64,000 nt of DNA from Neolewinella agarilytica (lineage in GTDB: Bacteria > Bacteroidota > Bacteroidia > Chitinophagales > Saprospiraceae), in contig NZ_FOFB01000006.1 in the NCBI RefSeq assembly GCF_900110645.1, positions 186,001-250,000 of the forward strand, written 5' to 3'. The translations under genes were made by a program, and so were the position numbers. The notes beneath the pieces were generated by a model, which saw only the letters and a program-made list of their open reading frames with translations, was not told where the DNA came from and did not search any database. Shown here one piece after another: positions 26,399 through 33,603 of this stretch (within the stretch, counting starts at the first letter, position 1; every line of letters starts with the position of its first letter).

Positions 26399-26441
26399 CC
26401 AATCGCATATCGCCAATCGCATATCAAATATCGCATATCCC
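26399..26441 (+). repeat. Word repeat (CAATCGCATATC)
   Basis: Between the cobA stop and the next ATG, three or four degenerate copies of AATCGCATATC follow each other. It is one of a family of short-period arrays placed directly after stop codons in this window. Confidence 0.6.
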
Positions 26442-27284
26442 ATGACCAACCCTCTCTACCCCGCCTTCTTTCGCTTAGACCGACTCCAGCTTCTGGTAGT
26501 AGGCGCCGGTGAGGTAGGGGAGGAGAAGCTTAGCTTTATTCTCAAATCCAGCCCGAACGCCCGGGTAGTGATTGTGGCCCCCTGGATGGGGGAGGAACTA
26601 AAGGCACTACTGGATAAGTGTAACGATGCGGCGCGAACGCAGGTGCAGAGCGAGTTGGACGAAGCAGGGTTTGGAGGAGCTACTCTGGAAGCCGCCCGCT
26701 TTGAGGCAGAGCCCGCAGCAGGAGAGTGGAGAACTGTTGCTGGTGGTACTGTTATCTGGTATGCCCGTGAATTTCGGTCTGCCGATGTAACTATTGCTGA
26801 TCTTGTAGTTGCTGCCACCAACTTCAAAGACATTAACCTTGCCGTACACGCTGCTGCCAAAGCCGCCCGAAGACTCACTAATATCGCAGATACTCCCAGC
26901 CTCTGTGACTTCTACCTCGGCAGCATCGTCACCCGCGGACCGCTGAAGATTGCCATCAGCACGAACGGACAGAGCCCTACTTTCGCCAAACGCTTCCGCC
27001 AGTTTCTGGAGGCAGAGTTGCCGGAATTGGAGACGACTAACCTGCTGGATGACCTCAAAATCTTCAGAGACCGGCTAACGGGGGATTTTAAAGCCAAGGT
27101 GCGTCAACTCAATGCCGTAACGAGTAGTTTACTCTCCTCGACTGCTGGCGAAGCGGCCGGCTGCCGCTGCCCCGAAGGAGAATGCCTCGTGGAAGCGGCC
27201 GCCAACACTGCACCTGCGGCCGCGGCACCTGCTGAGCCTGCTGAAGTACCAGAAACCCCCGACTCAAACGAAAACAAAGCATGA
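26442..27284 (+). CDS. Precorrin-2 dehydrogenase / sirohydrochlorin ferrochelatase
   Basis: A 280-residue CysG-N/Met8-type enzyme that oxidises precorrin-2 and inserts iron to give siroheme for the reductase upstream. LLVVGAGEVGEEKLSFIL (17-34) is the NAD-binding site; DLVVAATNFKDINLAVHAAAK (about 115-135), NIADTPSLCDFYLGSIV and KIAISTNGQSPTFAKRFRQFLE are family motifs. Two oddities: an insertion of about 45 residues (52-100) between the first two strands of the Rossmann fold, and a Pro/Ala/Glu-rich tail after 245. Each carries a copy of the dispersed motif. It overlaps cysH by ATGA. Confidence 0.9.
   Translation: MTNPLYPAFFRLDRLQLLVVGAGEVGEEKLSFILKSSPNARVVIVAPWMGEELKALLDKCNDAARTQVQSELDEAGFGGATLEAARFEAEPAAGEWRTVAGGTVIWYAREFRSADVTIADLVVAATNFKDINLAVHAAAKAARRLTNIADTPSLCDFYLGSIVTRGPLKIAISTNGQSPTFAKRFRQFLEAELPELETTNLLDDLKIFRDRLTGDFKAKVRQLNAVTSSLLSSTAGEAAGCRCPEGECLVEAAANTAPAAAAPAEPAEVPETPDSNENKA
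26630..26648 (-). repeat. Dispersed 19-bp motif copy inside a CDS insertion
   Basis: The minus strand reads CTGCACCTGCGTTCGCGCC, 17 of 19 to consensus. It lies within the family-atypical insertion of the Met8-like protein (residues ARTQVQ). Confidence 0.65.
27208..27226 (+). repeat. Dispersed 19-bp motif copy inside a CDS tail
   Basis: CTGCACCTGCGGCCGCGGC, 16 of 19 to consensus, in the low-complexity Ala/Pro tail of the Met8-like protein. Confidence 0.5.
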
Positions 27285-27958
27285 GTAAGACCGTACTTAA
27301 AATTGACGTTAAGGCCCTGAACGCCGAATTTGCAGAACTGGATTTCCAGGACCGGATTAAACGGCTCTATGACTACTTTCCGGTAAATGAGGTTCTGTTT
27401 ACCAGCAGCTTCGGTACCAAGTCCGTCGTGATGCTCACCCTGGTGAGCCGGGCTAATGCGGCTCAGAAAGTCCATATCCTGAATACGGGTTATCACTTTC
27501 CTGAAACCCTGGCGTACAAGGATACCCTGGCGGAGATCACGGGGCTGGAGATCGTCGAGATTCTCCCTGATCCTGCTCGCCATCAGCAGACGCTTGAGTC
27601 AGAAATGTGGGAGAATCAACCCAGCCGCTGTTGTCACTACAATAAAGTAATGCCACTCAAGGCCGTGAAGGAGGAGCATACCGTCTGGATGTCTGGCGTG
27701 CACAGTTACCAGACAATGAACCGGGCTGCGATGGAGATCTTTGAAGAAGTTGACGGGCTAATTCACTTTCACCCACTGATCGATATTACAGAAGGCGAGT
27801 TCCTGTACCTCCTCGAAAAAGACAAACTTCCGCGCCATCCGCTGGAAGCCCTGGGCTACGGCTCCATTGGCTGCCATCATTGCACACGACCCGGGCAAGG
27901 CAGGGCCGGCAGGTGGGCAGGAAAGGATAAGGATGAGTGTGGCTTGCACGTATCCTGA
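27281..27958 (+). CDS. cysH: Phosphoadenylyl/adenylyl-sulfate reductase
   Basis: A 225-residue PAPS-reductase-family enzyme reducing activated sulfate to sulfite. VLFTSSFGTKSVVMLTLV (about 38-55) is the modified PP-loop, and VHILNTGYHFPETLAYKD follows. Cys117-Cys118 (RCCHYNK) and Cys198/Cys201 (GCHHC) form the CC..CxxC set that binds a 4Fe-4S cluster, pointing to the APS-using form; ECGLH near the C-terminus holds the catalytic Cys. It overlaps the siroheme gene by ATGA, so sulfite made here can feed the reductase of the same operon. ATP sulfurylase genes are not in the window. Confidence 0.92.
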   Translation: MSKTVLKIDVKALNAEFAELDFQDRIKRLYDYFPVNEVLFTSSFGTKSVVMLTLVSRANAAQKVHILNTGYHFPETLAYKDTLAEITGLEIVEILPDPARHQQTLESEMWENQPSRCCHYNKVMPLKAVKEEHTVWMSGVHSYQTMNRAAMEIFEEVDGLIHFHPLIDITEGEFLYLLEKDKLPRHPLEALGYGSIGCHHCTRPGQGRAGRWAGKDKDECGLHVS

Positions 27959-28069
27959 TTCAGTTGCACGGACACCAGTCTACAAACGGCAAGCTCGCTT
28001 CATTTAATGATATAAATCAGCGTAACCAATACGCTCTCAATTTGTTAAAACCCCAAAGAAAAATATACA

Positions 28070-29098
28070 ATGATCCAAACTGACATCCTCATAATTGGCG
28101 CCGGCCCGGTCGGTCTCTTTACGGTATTTGAAGCAGGATTGCTAAAACTCCGTTGCCACCTGATCGACAGCCTCGGGCAACCTGGCGGTCAGCTAACGGA
28201 GATTTACCCCAAGAAGCCTATCTACGATATCCCGGGTTACCCAACCGTTTTGGCTGGTGACCTGGTAGATAACCTGATGGAACAAATCAAGCCCTTTAAC
28301 CCCGGTTTTACCTTGGGGGAACGTGCCGAATACGTGGAAAAGGTAGGCGAAAAGATGTATCAGGTAACTACTTCTAAGGGTACCGTTCACCAGGCTCCGG
28401 TGATTATGATTGCCGGTGGTTTAGGATGTTTTGAACCCCGTAAGCCACCTATCCCTGGTATTAACGACTATGAGGATAAGGGCGTCGCCTACGTGATCCG
28501 TGACCCGGAAGTATACCGCAACAAACGGGTACTTCTGGCTGGTGGCGGAGACTCCGCTCTGGACTGGACGATATTCCTGGCTGACGTCGCCAGCGAGGTG
28601 ACGCTTGTGCACCGTCGGGATTCTTTCCGGGGAGCTCTGGACAGTGTCGAAAAAGTGATGGAACTCGCAGAGTCCGGCCGCATCAACCTGATCACTAATG
28701 CGCAGGCGGTAGGTATCTCTGGCGAAGGCAAGGTAGAAGGGATCACCGTCAAGCACAAAACCGGCGAAGAACAACTGGTAAGTGTTGATGACTTTATTCC
28801 TCTCTTTGGTCTGGCGCCTAAACTCGGACCCATCGCCGACTGGGGCTTGCAAATTGATAAGAATGCCATCGTGGTCGACACCCGGGATTATAGTACTGGC
28901 GTTGACGGTATATATGCCATCGGAGACATCAATACCTACGCCGGGAAGCTAAAACTGATTCTCTGTGGTTTCCATGAGGGTACTATGGCCGTTCAGTCCG
29001 CCTTCAGCTATATCTACCCGGATAAGAAACTGAGCTTCAAGTACACCACCGTAAATGGTGTGCAGGGACTTCCTAAGGAGGAAGAGGCTACTGCTTAG
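28070..29098 (+). CDS. Ferredoxin--NADP reductase, type 2
   Basis: A 342-residue FAD flavoprotein of the thioredoxin-reductase-like FNR family. IIGAGPVGLFTVFEAGLL (9-26) binds FAD, GQPGGQLTEIYPKKPIYDIPGYP is the subgroup signature, and VLLAGGGDSALDWTIFL (about 156-172) binds NADPH. The CxxC redox pair of true thioredoxin reductases is absent. GIYAIGDINTYAGKLKLILCGFHEG near the C-terminus is the second FAD motif. It probably supplies reduced ferredoxin to the siroheme reductase of the same strand, 110 bp after cysH. A terminator follows at 29138. Confidence 0.92.
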   Translation: MIQTDILIIGAGPVGLFTVFEAGLLKLRCHLIDSLGQPGGQLTEIYPKKPIYDIPGYPTVLAGDLVDNLMEQIKPFNPGFTLGERAEYVEKVGEKMYQVTTSKGTVHQAPVIMIAGGLGCFEPRKPPIPGINDYEDKGVAYVIRDPEVYRNKRVLLAGGGDSALDWTIFLADVASEVTLVHRRDSFRGALDSVEKVMELAESGRINLITNAQAVGISGEGKVEGITVKHKTGEEQLVSVDDFIPLFGLAPKLGPIADWGLQIDKNAIVVDTRDYSTGVDGIYAIGDINTYAGKLKLILCGFHEGTMAVQSAFSYIYPDKKLSFKYTTVNGVQGLPKEEEATA

Positions 29099-29137
29099 TA
29101 GTTGATTACCGACTAACCGACTATCTACTTATAAAGC

Positions 29138-29173
29138 AAGGCAGCTCTCACCATAGCGGGAGCTGCCTTTTAT
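29138..29173 (+). terminator. Rho-independent terminator
   Basis: GGCAGCTC paired with GAGCTGCC around a 12-base loop, followed by TTTTATTT, 40 bp after the FNR stop; it closes the sulfur operon. A word repeat (GATTACCGACTAACCGACTA) precedes it. Confidence 0.85.
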
Positions 29174-29269
29174 TTGTGTAAATACTTAGTGTTAGTTAAG
29201 TGCCTCAGAAAATATTAGATGTAAATGTACGTAAATCGTAAAAGACAACAAAGAAACCCTGATAACTGA

Positions 29270-29926
29270 CTAGAATAGGACTTTTCTGGCCACCGAAAGT
29301 CCATCTCTCAATGGCAGTAGCACAACTTCGAAATCTTTCCTTCCTGCAAGCAAGGTATTGTATTGATGCAGGGCATTTACGTCTTTATCTTTCTTCCCGG
29401 TTCCGACCTTCCCATCCCAGAGAACATTGTCCGCCAGCAAGAGCCCACCGGGAGCCATCTGGTCTGCGATAACCGGAAGATAATCGGGGTAAGCTTGTTT
29501 ATCTCCATCTAAAAAAACCAGGTCCCAGCTTTGTGTCAGGGTAGGAAGCAGGTCAGCTGCCTGCCCCTGGTGCAGGTGCAATTGCCGGTTAAAGGGGGAC
29601 GCCGCAAAGTGCTGAGCGGCCAGCAGCGCTGTTTCCGGGTTTCCTTCAATGGTGTGGAGCTCGCCGTCCTGGGCGAGGCCTTCCGCTAAGCAAAGAGCGG
29701 AGTAACCGGTAAAAGTACCAATCTCAAGAATCTGGTGCGGGCGCAAAAGCTGAGAGAACATGGCCAGCAGACGGCCCTGCAGGCGACCGCTCAACATCTG
29801 TGGGGCCATCGTTCGGAGGTAAGTTTGTCTTTCAACTTCCAGTAAATAGTCAGGAATTGGCCCGGAAACGGATTCGGCGTAGTCGTATTCGTGATTGATA
29901 TTGTCGCGCATGGGAGTAATGGTCAA
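29270..29926 (-). CDS. O-methyltransferase, caffeoyl-CoA OMT-like
   Basis: A 218-residue class I SAM methyltransferase of the Methyltransf_3 family. ILEIGTFTGYSALCLAEGL (about 66-84) is motif I, DLVFLDGDKQAYPDYL (about 133-148) the metal/SAM site, and LLLADNVLWDGKV motif with Asn-Val-Leu-Trp is the family hallmark. The N-terminal residues LEVERQTYLRTMAPQMLSGRLQGRLL are typical of bacterial divalent-cation-dependent catechol/flavonoid-like methyltransferases. The start could be Met1 or Met6. The substrate is not predictable. Confidence 0.88.
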   Translation of the reverse strand: MTITPMRDNINHEYDYAESVSGPIPDYLLEVERQTYLRTMAPQMLSGRLQGRLLAMFSQLLRPHQILEIGTFTGYSALCLAEGLAQDGELHTIEGNPETALLAAQHFAASPFNRQLHLHQGQAADLLPTLTQSWDLVFLDGDKQAYPDYLPVIADQMAPGGLLLADNVLWDGKVGTGKKDKDVNALHQYNTLLAGRKDFEVVLLPLRDGLSVARKVLF

Positions 29927-30178
29927 ATAATCAGTGAGTCAAACAGTACTTACTCTCGGATGGTAGGAAGTATAGCATTGCTGAGGTAAACATCCATCAA
30001 AGGGGAAGTTTGCTGTGCAGTAAGAAAGAGTTCTGGCCCTGATGAGGTTGGGGCTAACTTCTTAGCAGCGGCGCGGAATCGCAGCGAAGCCGTAATGTAG
30101 TGCCTCGCGCACCGTACCATGTGTACCGTTCCCGATTGGTGATACAGTGAAGGCTGTGAGATGGGGTTCCTGGTAAAA

Positions 30179-30688
30179 TCATTGAGTAAGCATTCGTTCT
30201 ACCTCTGAAGGCGGAATATCCACACCGATGACTTTTCCGTCGGGGTCAATTAAGAAATTCGTGGGTACCTGATTGACGCCGTAGAGGGAGGCTATTTCTC
30301 CACCGAGAAACTTCAGACTACCCGTTTGGTCCATTACCTGATGGGGCCAGTCTCTGGCGTCCTGAGTAATGGCCCGGAGCCAGGCACTACTGTCCCGCTC
30401 AATGGCAATACTGACGATGGTTAGTTGGTTCTGGGTCGTTTTATTCAGGGCCACCAGCTCCGGGCTTTCACGCCGGCAGGGGCCACACCAGCTTCCCCAG
30501 AAGTCCAGCAGGACGTGCTGTCCTTTAAGGTCGGAAAGTTGAAATGATTCCCCATCAGCCCGAATGGCCGTAAAGTTCGCCGCCAGATCCTCCTCCCCGA
30601 AGGCGGGCGAGAAATACCAAGCCCGGCCACCAAACCAGGCAGCGAGCAAAAATAAAGGGATCCAGAATTTTCTACCAGGCATCCTCAT
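30179..30688 (-). CDS. TlpA-like membrane-anchored thioredoxin
   Basis: A 169-residue periplasmic thiol:disulfide protein. Residues 6-25 form a signal anchor. LDFWGSWCGPCRRESPELVAL holds the C68-G-P-C71 redox pair, and YGVNQVPTNFLIDPDGKVIGVDI contains the cis-proline of the thioredoxin fold. Such TlpA/ResA proteins reduce or isomerise thiols in cytochrome maturation or envelope proteins. Its first 17 bases overlap the gene upstream (30672-30971), so the two are co-transcribed. Confidence 0.88.
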   Translation of the reverse strand: MRMPGRKFWIPLFLLAAWFGGRAWYFSPAFGEEDLAANFTAIRADGESFQLSDLKGQHVLLDFWGSWCGPCRRESPELVALNKTTQNQLTIVSIAIERDSSAWLRAITQDARDWPHQVMDQTGSLKFLGGEIASLYGVNQVPTNFLIDPDGKVIGVDIPPSEVERMLTQ

Positions 30689-30971
30689 CGTCCAGGGTTT
30701 CGGGTTTAAACTGTTGTTTGGTTTCGAGCCGGCGGCATTGCCGCTGATACAGCAAACGGGCCAGGCCTATGTTAGCCGCCTCCGGTGCGGAAGGATGGAA
30801 GGCCTCCGCAACAGCTGCCTCGCTAACGTCCAGGGTGTAGCATAGGCTCATCAGCTGTTCCATTCGGTGTTGCATCCAGTAGTCTACTGCATCAGCTAAC
30901 TGCTGAATAAATTGCTCCTCCGTAATACCTGGCCCCTCCGCTGGTTCCGGTAATCCAAGGGAGGCACTCAA
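30672..30971 (-). CDS. Small helical protein of unknown function
   Basis: A 99-residue acidic protein, not recognised with confidence. ITEEQFIQQLADAVDYWMQHRMEQLMSLCYTLDVSEAAVAEAF (16-58) looks all-helical; the rest, EAANIGLARLLYQRQCRRLETKQQF, continues as a helix. Small proteins with this pattern (a short helical domain ending IARLIYERQ) occur in Bacteroidota. The overlap with the TlpA-like gene and good coding character support a real gene. No signal peptide. Confidence 0.7.
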   Translation of the reverse strand: MSASLGLPEPAEGPGITEEQFIQQLADAVDYWMQHRMEQLMSLCYTLDVSEAAVAEAFHPSAPEAANIGLARLLYQRQCRRLETKQQFKPETLDDEDAW

Positions 30972-31038
30972 TAATTCTTGTGCGGTGATAGCGCTTGGTG
31001 GTTGGTTCTGGAGGGTAAACCCGCGGGAGAGGGCGGTG

Positions 31039-31147
31039 GTTTCAAGTTGCAGGTTTCAGGTTGCAGGTTTCAAGTTTCAAGTTGCAGGTTTCAAGTTGCA
31101 TGTTGTGAGCGGCAACCCGCAACCCGCAACCTGCAACCTGCAACCTG
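31039..31147. repeat. Heptad word repeat with inverted arm
   Basis: About nine degenerate copies of (A/G)GTTGCAGGTTTCA-type words (31039-31107) are followed by their complement, CAACCTG/CAACCCG repeated five times (31112-31147). The two arms can fold on each other. It lies between two minus-strand genes, just past the terminator of the coiled-coil gene. Confidence 0.75.
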
Positions 31148-31187
31148 AAAAAAAACGAGGCCCCGAACTTGCGTCCGGAGCCTCGTA
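31148..31187 (-). terminator. Rho-independent terminator
   Basis: On the minus strand ACGAGGC pairs with GCCTCGT around a loop and is followed by eight T. It lies 37 bp after the stop of the coiled-coil protein gene. Confidence 0.8.
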
Positions 31188-31224
31188 ATGGTTTTATTTG
31201 GTCAGCGAGAGGTTACTCTTCTGC

Positions 31225-32250
31225 TTACTTGAGGATTACTTCTCCTTCACCGACGAAGAAGCCCTTGTTGTAGAGTTCTGCGCGGTAAGTACCTTCTACG
31301 TACTGCTGGTTAGCAACGTTCCATTCCGCACAGTGGCTGGAAGCAGAACCGTCAAAGGCGAAATTCACGGACTTGGTGTAAGGAATTTGTTCTCCGCTCT
31401 GGGCGTCGACGAGAATACCACTGCCTTCAGCGTCAATCTGGATCGTTTCACCACTTGGGTTAACGATGCGTAGCTGGAAGCTTTCTTCACCAGCTTCGGC
31501 AACACTGTTGTCCAGGCTGTTGAAGCAGATGTAGAGCCGGTCTACGTTCTTTGCCGTCCGGCGATCTACCCACTTACCGCTGTTGCGTTGCTTCTGGCCG
31601 AGAACGGTTACGTTGTTGGCTTTGATGACGCTGGCGATACCGACTTTACGGCTCAGCTCCTGATTGGTGCTGGTGAGTTGCTCGCGCTCGCTAACGAGAA
31701 CGGCGCGTTCGCTGTTCAGGCTTTCGTTTTGCTGGCGGCTGGACTGAAGGTCCGTCGTGAGCAGGTCGCGCTCACTGGTCAGGCGCTGGTTGTTTTCTTC
31801 CAACTCAGCAATGGCCAGGCGCTGCTCTTCGAGCTGCACCAGGTAGCCGTCAGTCTGGGCCTTCAGCTCGGCGAGCTCCCGGCGGGCAGCTACGAGGTTA
31901 CGGCTGTCGCGGGTCAGTGAGGTAATCTTGTCTTTCTGCGTCCGGAGCTCTTCCTTCTGCTGGTCGATCATTGCGTTGAGCTCTTCGTTGCTGCCGCGCA
32001 TCTCTTCCAGTTCGGCCAGAGACTCGTAGTACTGCTTCTCCGCAGTAGCTTTGAACTGCTCCATTTCGACGAGGTCGGAGGAGATTTCTGCATTTTCCGT
32101 TCCGCGGTTGGCATAGCCGATGCCCAGACCGGCGAGGGCCAGCAGCAGAACGGCAATGATGCCCGCCAGCAAAGGCGTGCGGTTAGGAGCCGGCTTAGGA
32201 GCTGGCGTGAACTTAGGAGTATTGGATGGATTATTCTGAATCGTTGCCAT
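31225..32250 (-). CDS. Membrane-anchored coiled-coil protein
   Basis: A 341-residue protein without a recognised name. A Pro-rich N-terminus (TPKFTPAPKPAPNRTP) precedes one membrane segment (LLAGIIAVLLLALAGLGIGYA, about 26-46). Residues about 60-205 are a long coiled coil rich in Glu, Leu, Gln and Arg. The C-terminal about 130 residues (VIKANNVTVLGQKQRNSGKWVDRRTAKNVDRLYICF..YVEGTYRAELYNKGFFVGEGEVIL) look like a beta-sandwich domain conserved in Bacteroidota. Likely an envelope-spanning structural protein. A good promoter lies at 32314-32342 and a terminator follows the gene, so it is monocistronic. Confidence 0.8.
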   Translation of the reverse strand: MATIQNNPSNTPKFTPAPKPAPNRTPLLAGIIAVLLLALAGLGIGYANRGTENAEISSDLVEMEQFKATAEKQYYESLAELEEMRGSNEELNAMIDQQKEELRTQKDKITSLTRDSRNLVAARRELAELKAQTDGYLVQLEEQRLAIAELEENNQRLTSERDLLTTDLQSSRQQNESLNSERAVLVSEREQLTSTNQELSRKVGIASVIKANNVTVLGQKQRNSGKWVDRRTAKNVDRLYICFNSLDNSVAEAGEESFQLRIVNPSGETIQIDAEGSGILVDAQSGEQIPYTKSVNFAFDGSASSHCAEWNVANQQYVEGTYRAELYNKGFFVGEGEVILK

Positions 32251-32313
32251 ATGGCGTTGGTTTTGTGATGGCTCCCCGAACTACGGTTGGTGCAACAACC
32301 GGCGGTTTACCGA

Positions 32314-32342
32314 AAAAAGTATCTGAAGTAAAAAGTGTGCAA
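32314..32342 (-). promoter_or_regulatory. Bacteroidota-type promoter
   Basis: On the minus strand, TTG (-33) is followed after 18 bp by TACTTTTT (-7, 7 of 8 to TAnnTTTG), about 60 bp before the start of the coiled-coil gene. Confidence 0.6.
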
Positions 32343-32477
32343 GTTGTTCAGACGGGGGTATAAACGCCCCAATCTGGATTAGTATTACGGATTTATGTTA
32401 AAGTTTGTTTTGTTTTTAGTCGATTTCGGGTAATCGCTACTATATAATAAGGTTTTGGAGCAAAAGTGCTTTTGGGC

Positions 32478-32497
32478 GTCCCGCAGTATTGCGGGAC
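32478..32497. repeat. Dispersed 20-bp palindrome, copy 2
   Basis: GTCCCGCAGTATTGCGGGAC; same family as 10256-10275 and 40962-40981. Followed at once by AGGTGCAAAG. Confidence 0.75.
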
Positions 32498-32580
32498 AGG
32501 TGCAAAGGGAGTTTTTAAGAGCAGCGTTTCATGGCCCTGGATGTAGGTTTAATTCTGGTAAAGATGGATTTTTTAGCTTC

Positions 32581-33603
32581 CTATACACCCGTTACGGCCC
32601 CCTCATAAACCTTCAGATACCCCTCCACCATCCGGCTAACCGGGAAGTGGGTCTCGATGTATTGCCGGCAGCCTGAGCGTTCCCTGCTTTTTAACTCTCC
32701 CAGCACCCGCGCCAGCGCCGCTACGTCTCGCTTAGCCACCAATGCGCCACATTGCTCATGGATGATTTCCCGGGCCGCCCCACTGTCAAAAGCCGCCACC
32801 GGCGTCCCACAGGCCGCCATTTCCACATAAGCGAGCCCGAATGGCTCATCCCAAACGGAAGTCACCAGCCCCACCGAAGACCGACCGATCAGAGAGGCCA
32901 GTTCCGGCTGGTTCAGGTGGCCGGCGTAGGTGATCTGCTCGTTTAGAAGAGGGGCTACTTTTTTGTCGAAGTAGTGCTGGTCGTAAATCGGCCCCGCCAG
33001 CGTGAGCCGGCAACCCGCCCGCCGGGCGGCCTCCATGGCATATTCCGCGCCTTTCTCCGGGGTGAAGCGACCAAACCAAACCGCCGTTCTGGGCACGGCC
33101 ACCGGGCTGTAGGGCCACTCCGAGAGCTGAATGCCGTTGTGGACGACAGTGGACTTCCCGATCAGGCCTGACCACTTCGCCTGGATAAAATGGCTGATAC
33201 TCACGTATTGGTGGGAAGCGATCCTGCGCGTCAACGCTGCCGTCAGCCGAAAAGACCGGTAGGGAGGCGTGTGGAGTGTAGTGACCATCGGAAAGGGAAG
33301 CGAGCCCGCCAACAACGGCGGTAAAAAGTGCAGACTATTGTTATGCACCAGGTCGAAATCTCCCTTGGCGAGCTCTTTCATCACCTTGCGGTAGGCGAAA
33401 GTTGTGGCCCCGAAGCCAGCACCTTCGGCCAGCGAACAGGGCACCAGCCCGAAATTTTTGTCGGATTCCGGGTGAGCAAACAGAGTAACCTCATGGCCTC
33501 TGGCCTGTAATTCTTTGGCCAACAAGTGGGAGTGCATTTCCACGCCACCCGCATAAGGTTGGCTGACGGGGAAGCGTAGGGGGGCAAGAAGGGCTATCTT
33601 CAT
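32581..33603 (-). CDS. GT4 glycosyltransferase
   Basis: A 340-residue GT-B retaining glycosyltransferase. PYAGGVEMHSHLLAKELQARGHEVTLFAHP (17-46) is the acceptor-domain loop; YVSISHFIQAKW, VVHNGIQLSEWPY and VWFGRFTPEKGAEYAMEAARRAG lead into the donor domain, and the EX7E-type site is WDEPFGLAYVEMAACGTPVAAFDSGAAREII. It directly follows the GH57 gene (start and stop share base 33603). The pair suggests a joint role in making or remodelling an alpha-glucan; this is inference from context. Confidence 0.9.
   Translation of the reverse strand: MKIALLAPLRFPVSQPYAGGVEMHSHLLAKELQARGHEVTLFAHPESDKNFGLVPCSLAEGAGFGATTFAYRKVMKELAKGDFDLVHNNSLHFLPPLLAGSLPFPMVTTLHTPPYRSFRLTAALTRRIASHQYVSISHFIQAKWSGLIGKSTVVHNGIQLSEWPYSPVAVPRTAVWFGRFTPEKGAEYAMEAARRAGCRLTLAGPIYDQHYFDKKVAPLLNEQITYAGHLNQPELASLIGRSSVGLVTSVWDEPFGLAYVEMAACGTPVAAFDSGAAREIIHEQCGALVAKRDVAALARVLGELKSRERSGCRQYIETHFPVSRMVEGYLKVYEGAVTGV

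Larger units (their letters stand above)
32251..32580. other. Intergenic region upstream of the coiled-coil gene
   Basis: 330 bp holding, for the minus-strand gene, the promoter at 32314-32342, plus an imperfect palindrome GGTTGGTGCAACAACC (32286-32301), an AT-rich stretch, a CAAAAGTGCTTTTG palindrome (32461-32474) and the dispersed 20-bp palindrome at 32478-32497. No coding frame is credible. Confidence 0.5.

Noticed and set aside
29571..29590. GGTGCAGGTGCAATTGCC as a dispersed-motif copy
   Set aside because: Only the 10-base core matches and it encodes a plausible LHLHQGQ strand of the methyltransferase; probably chance.
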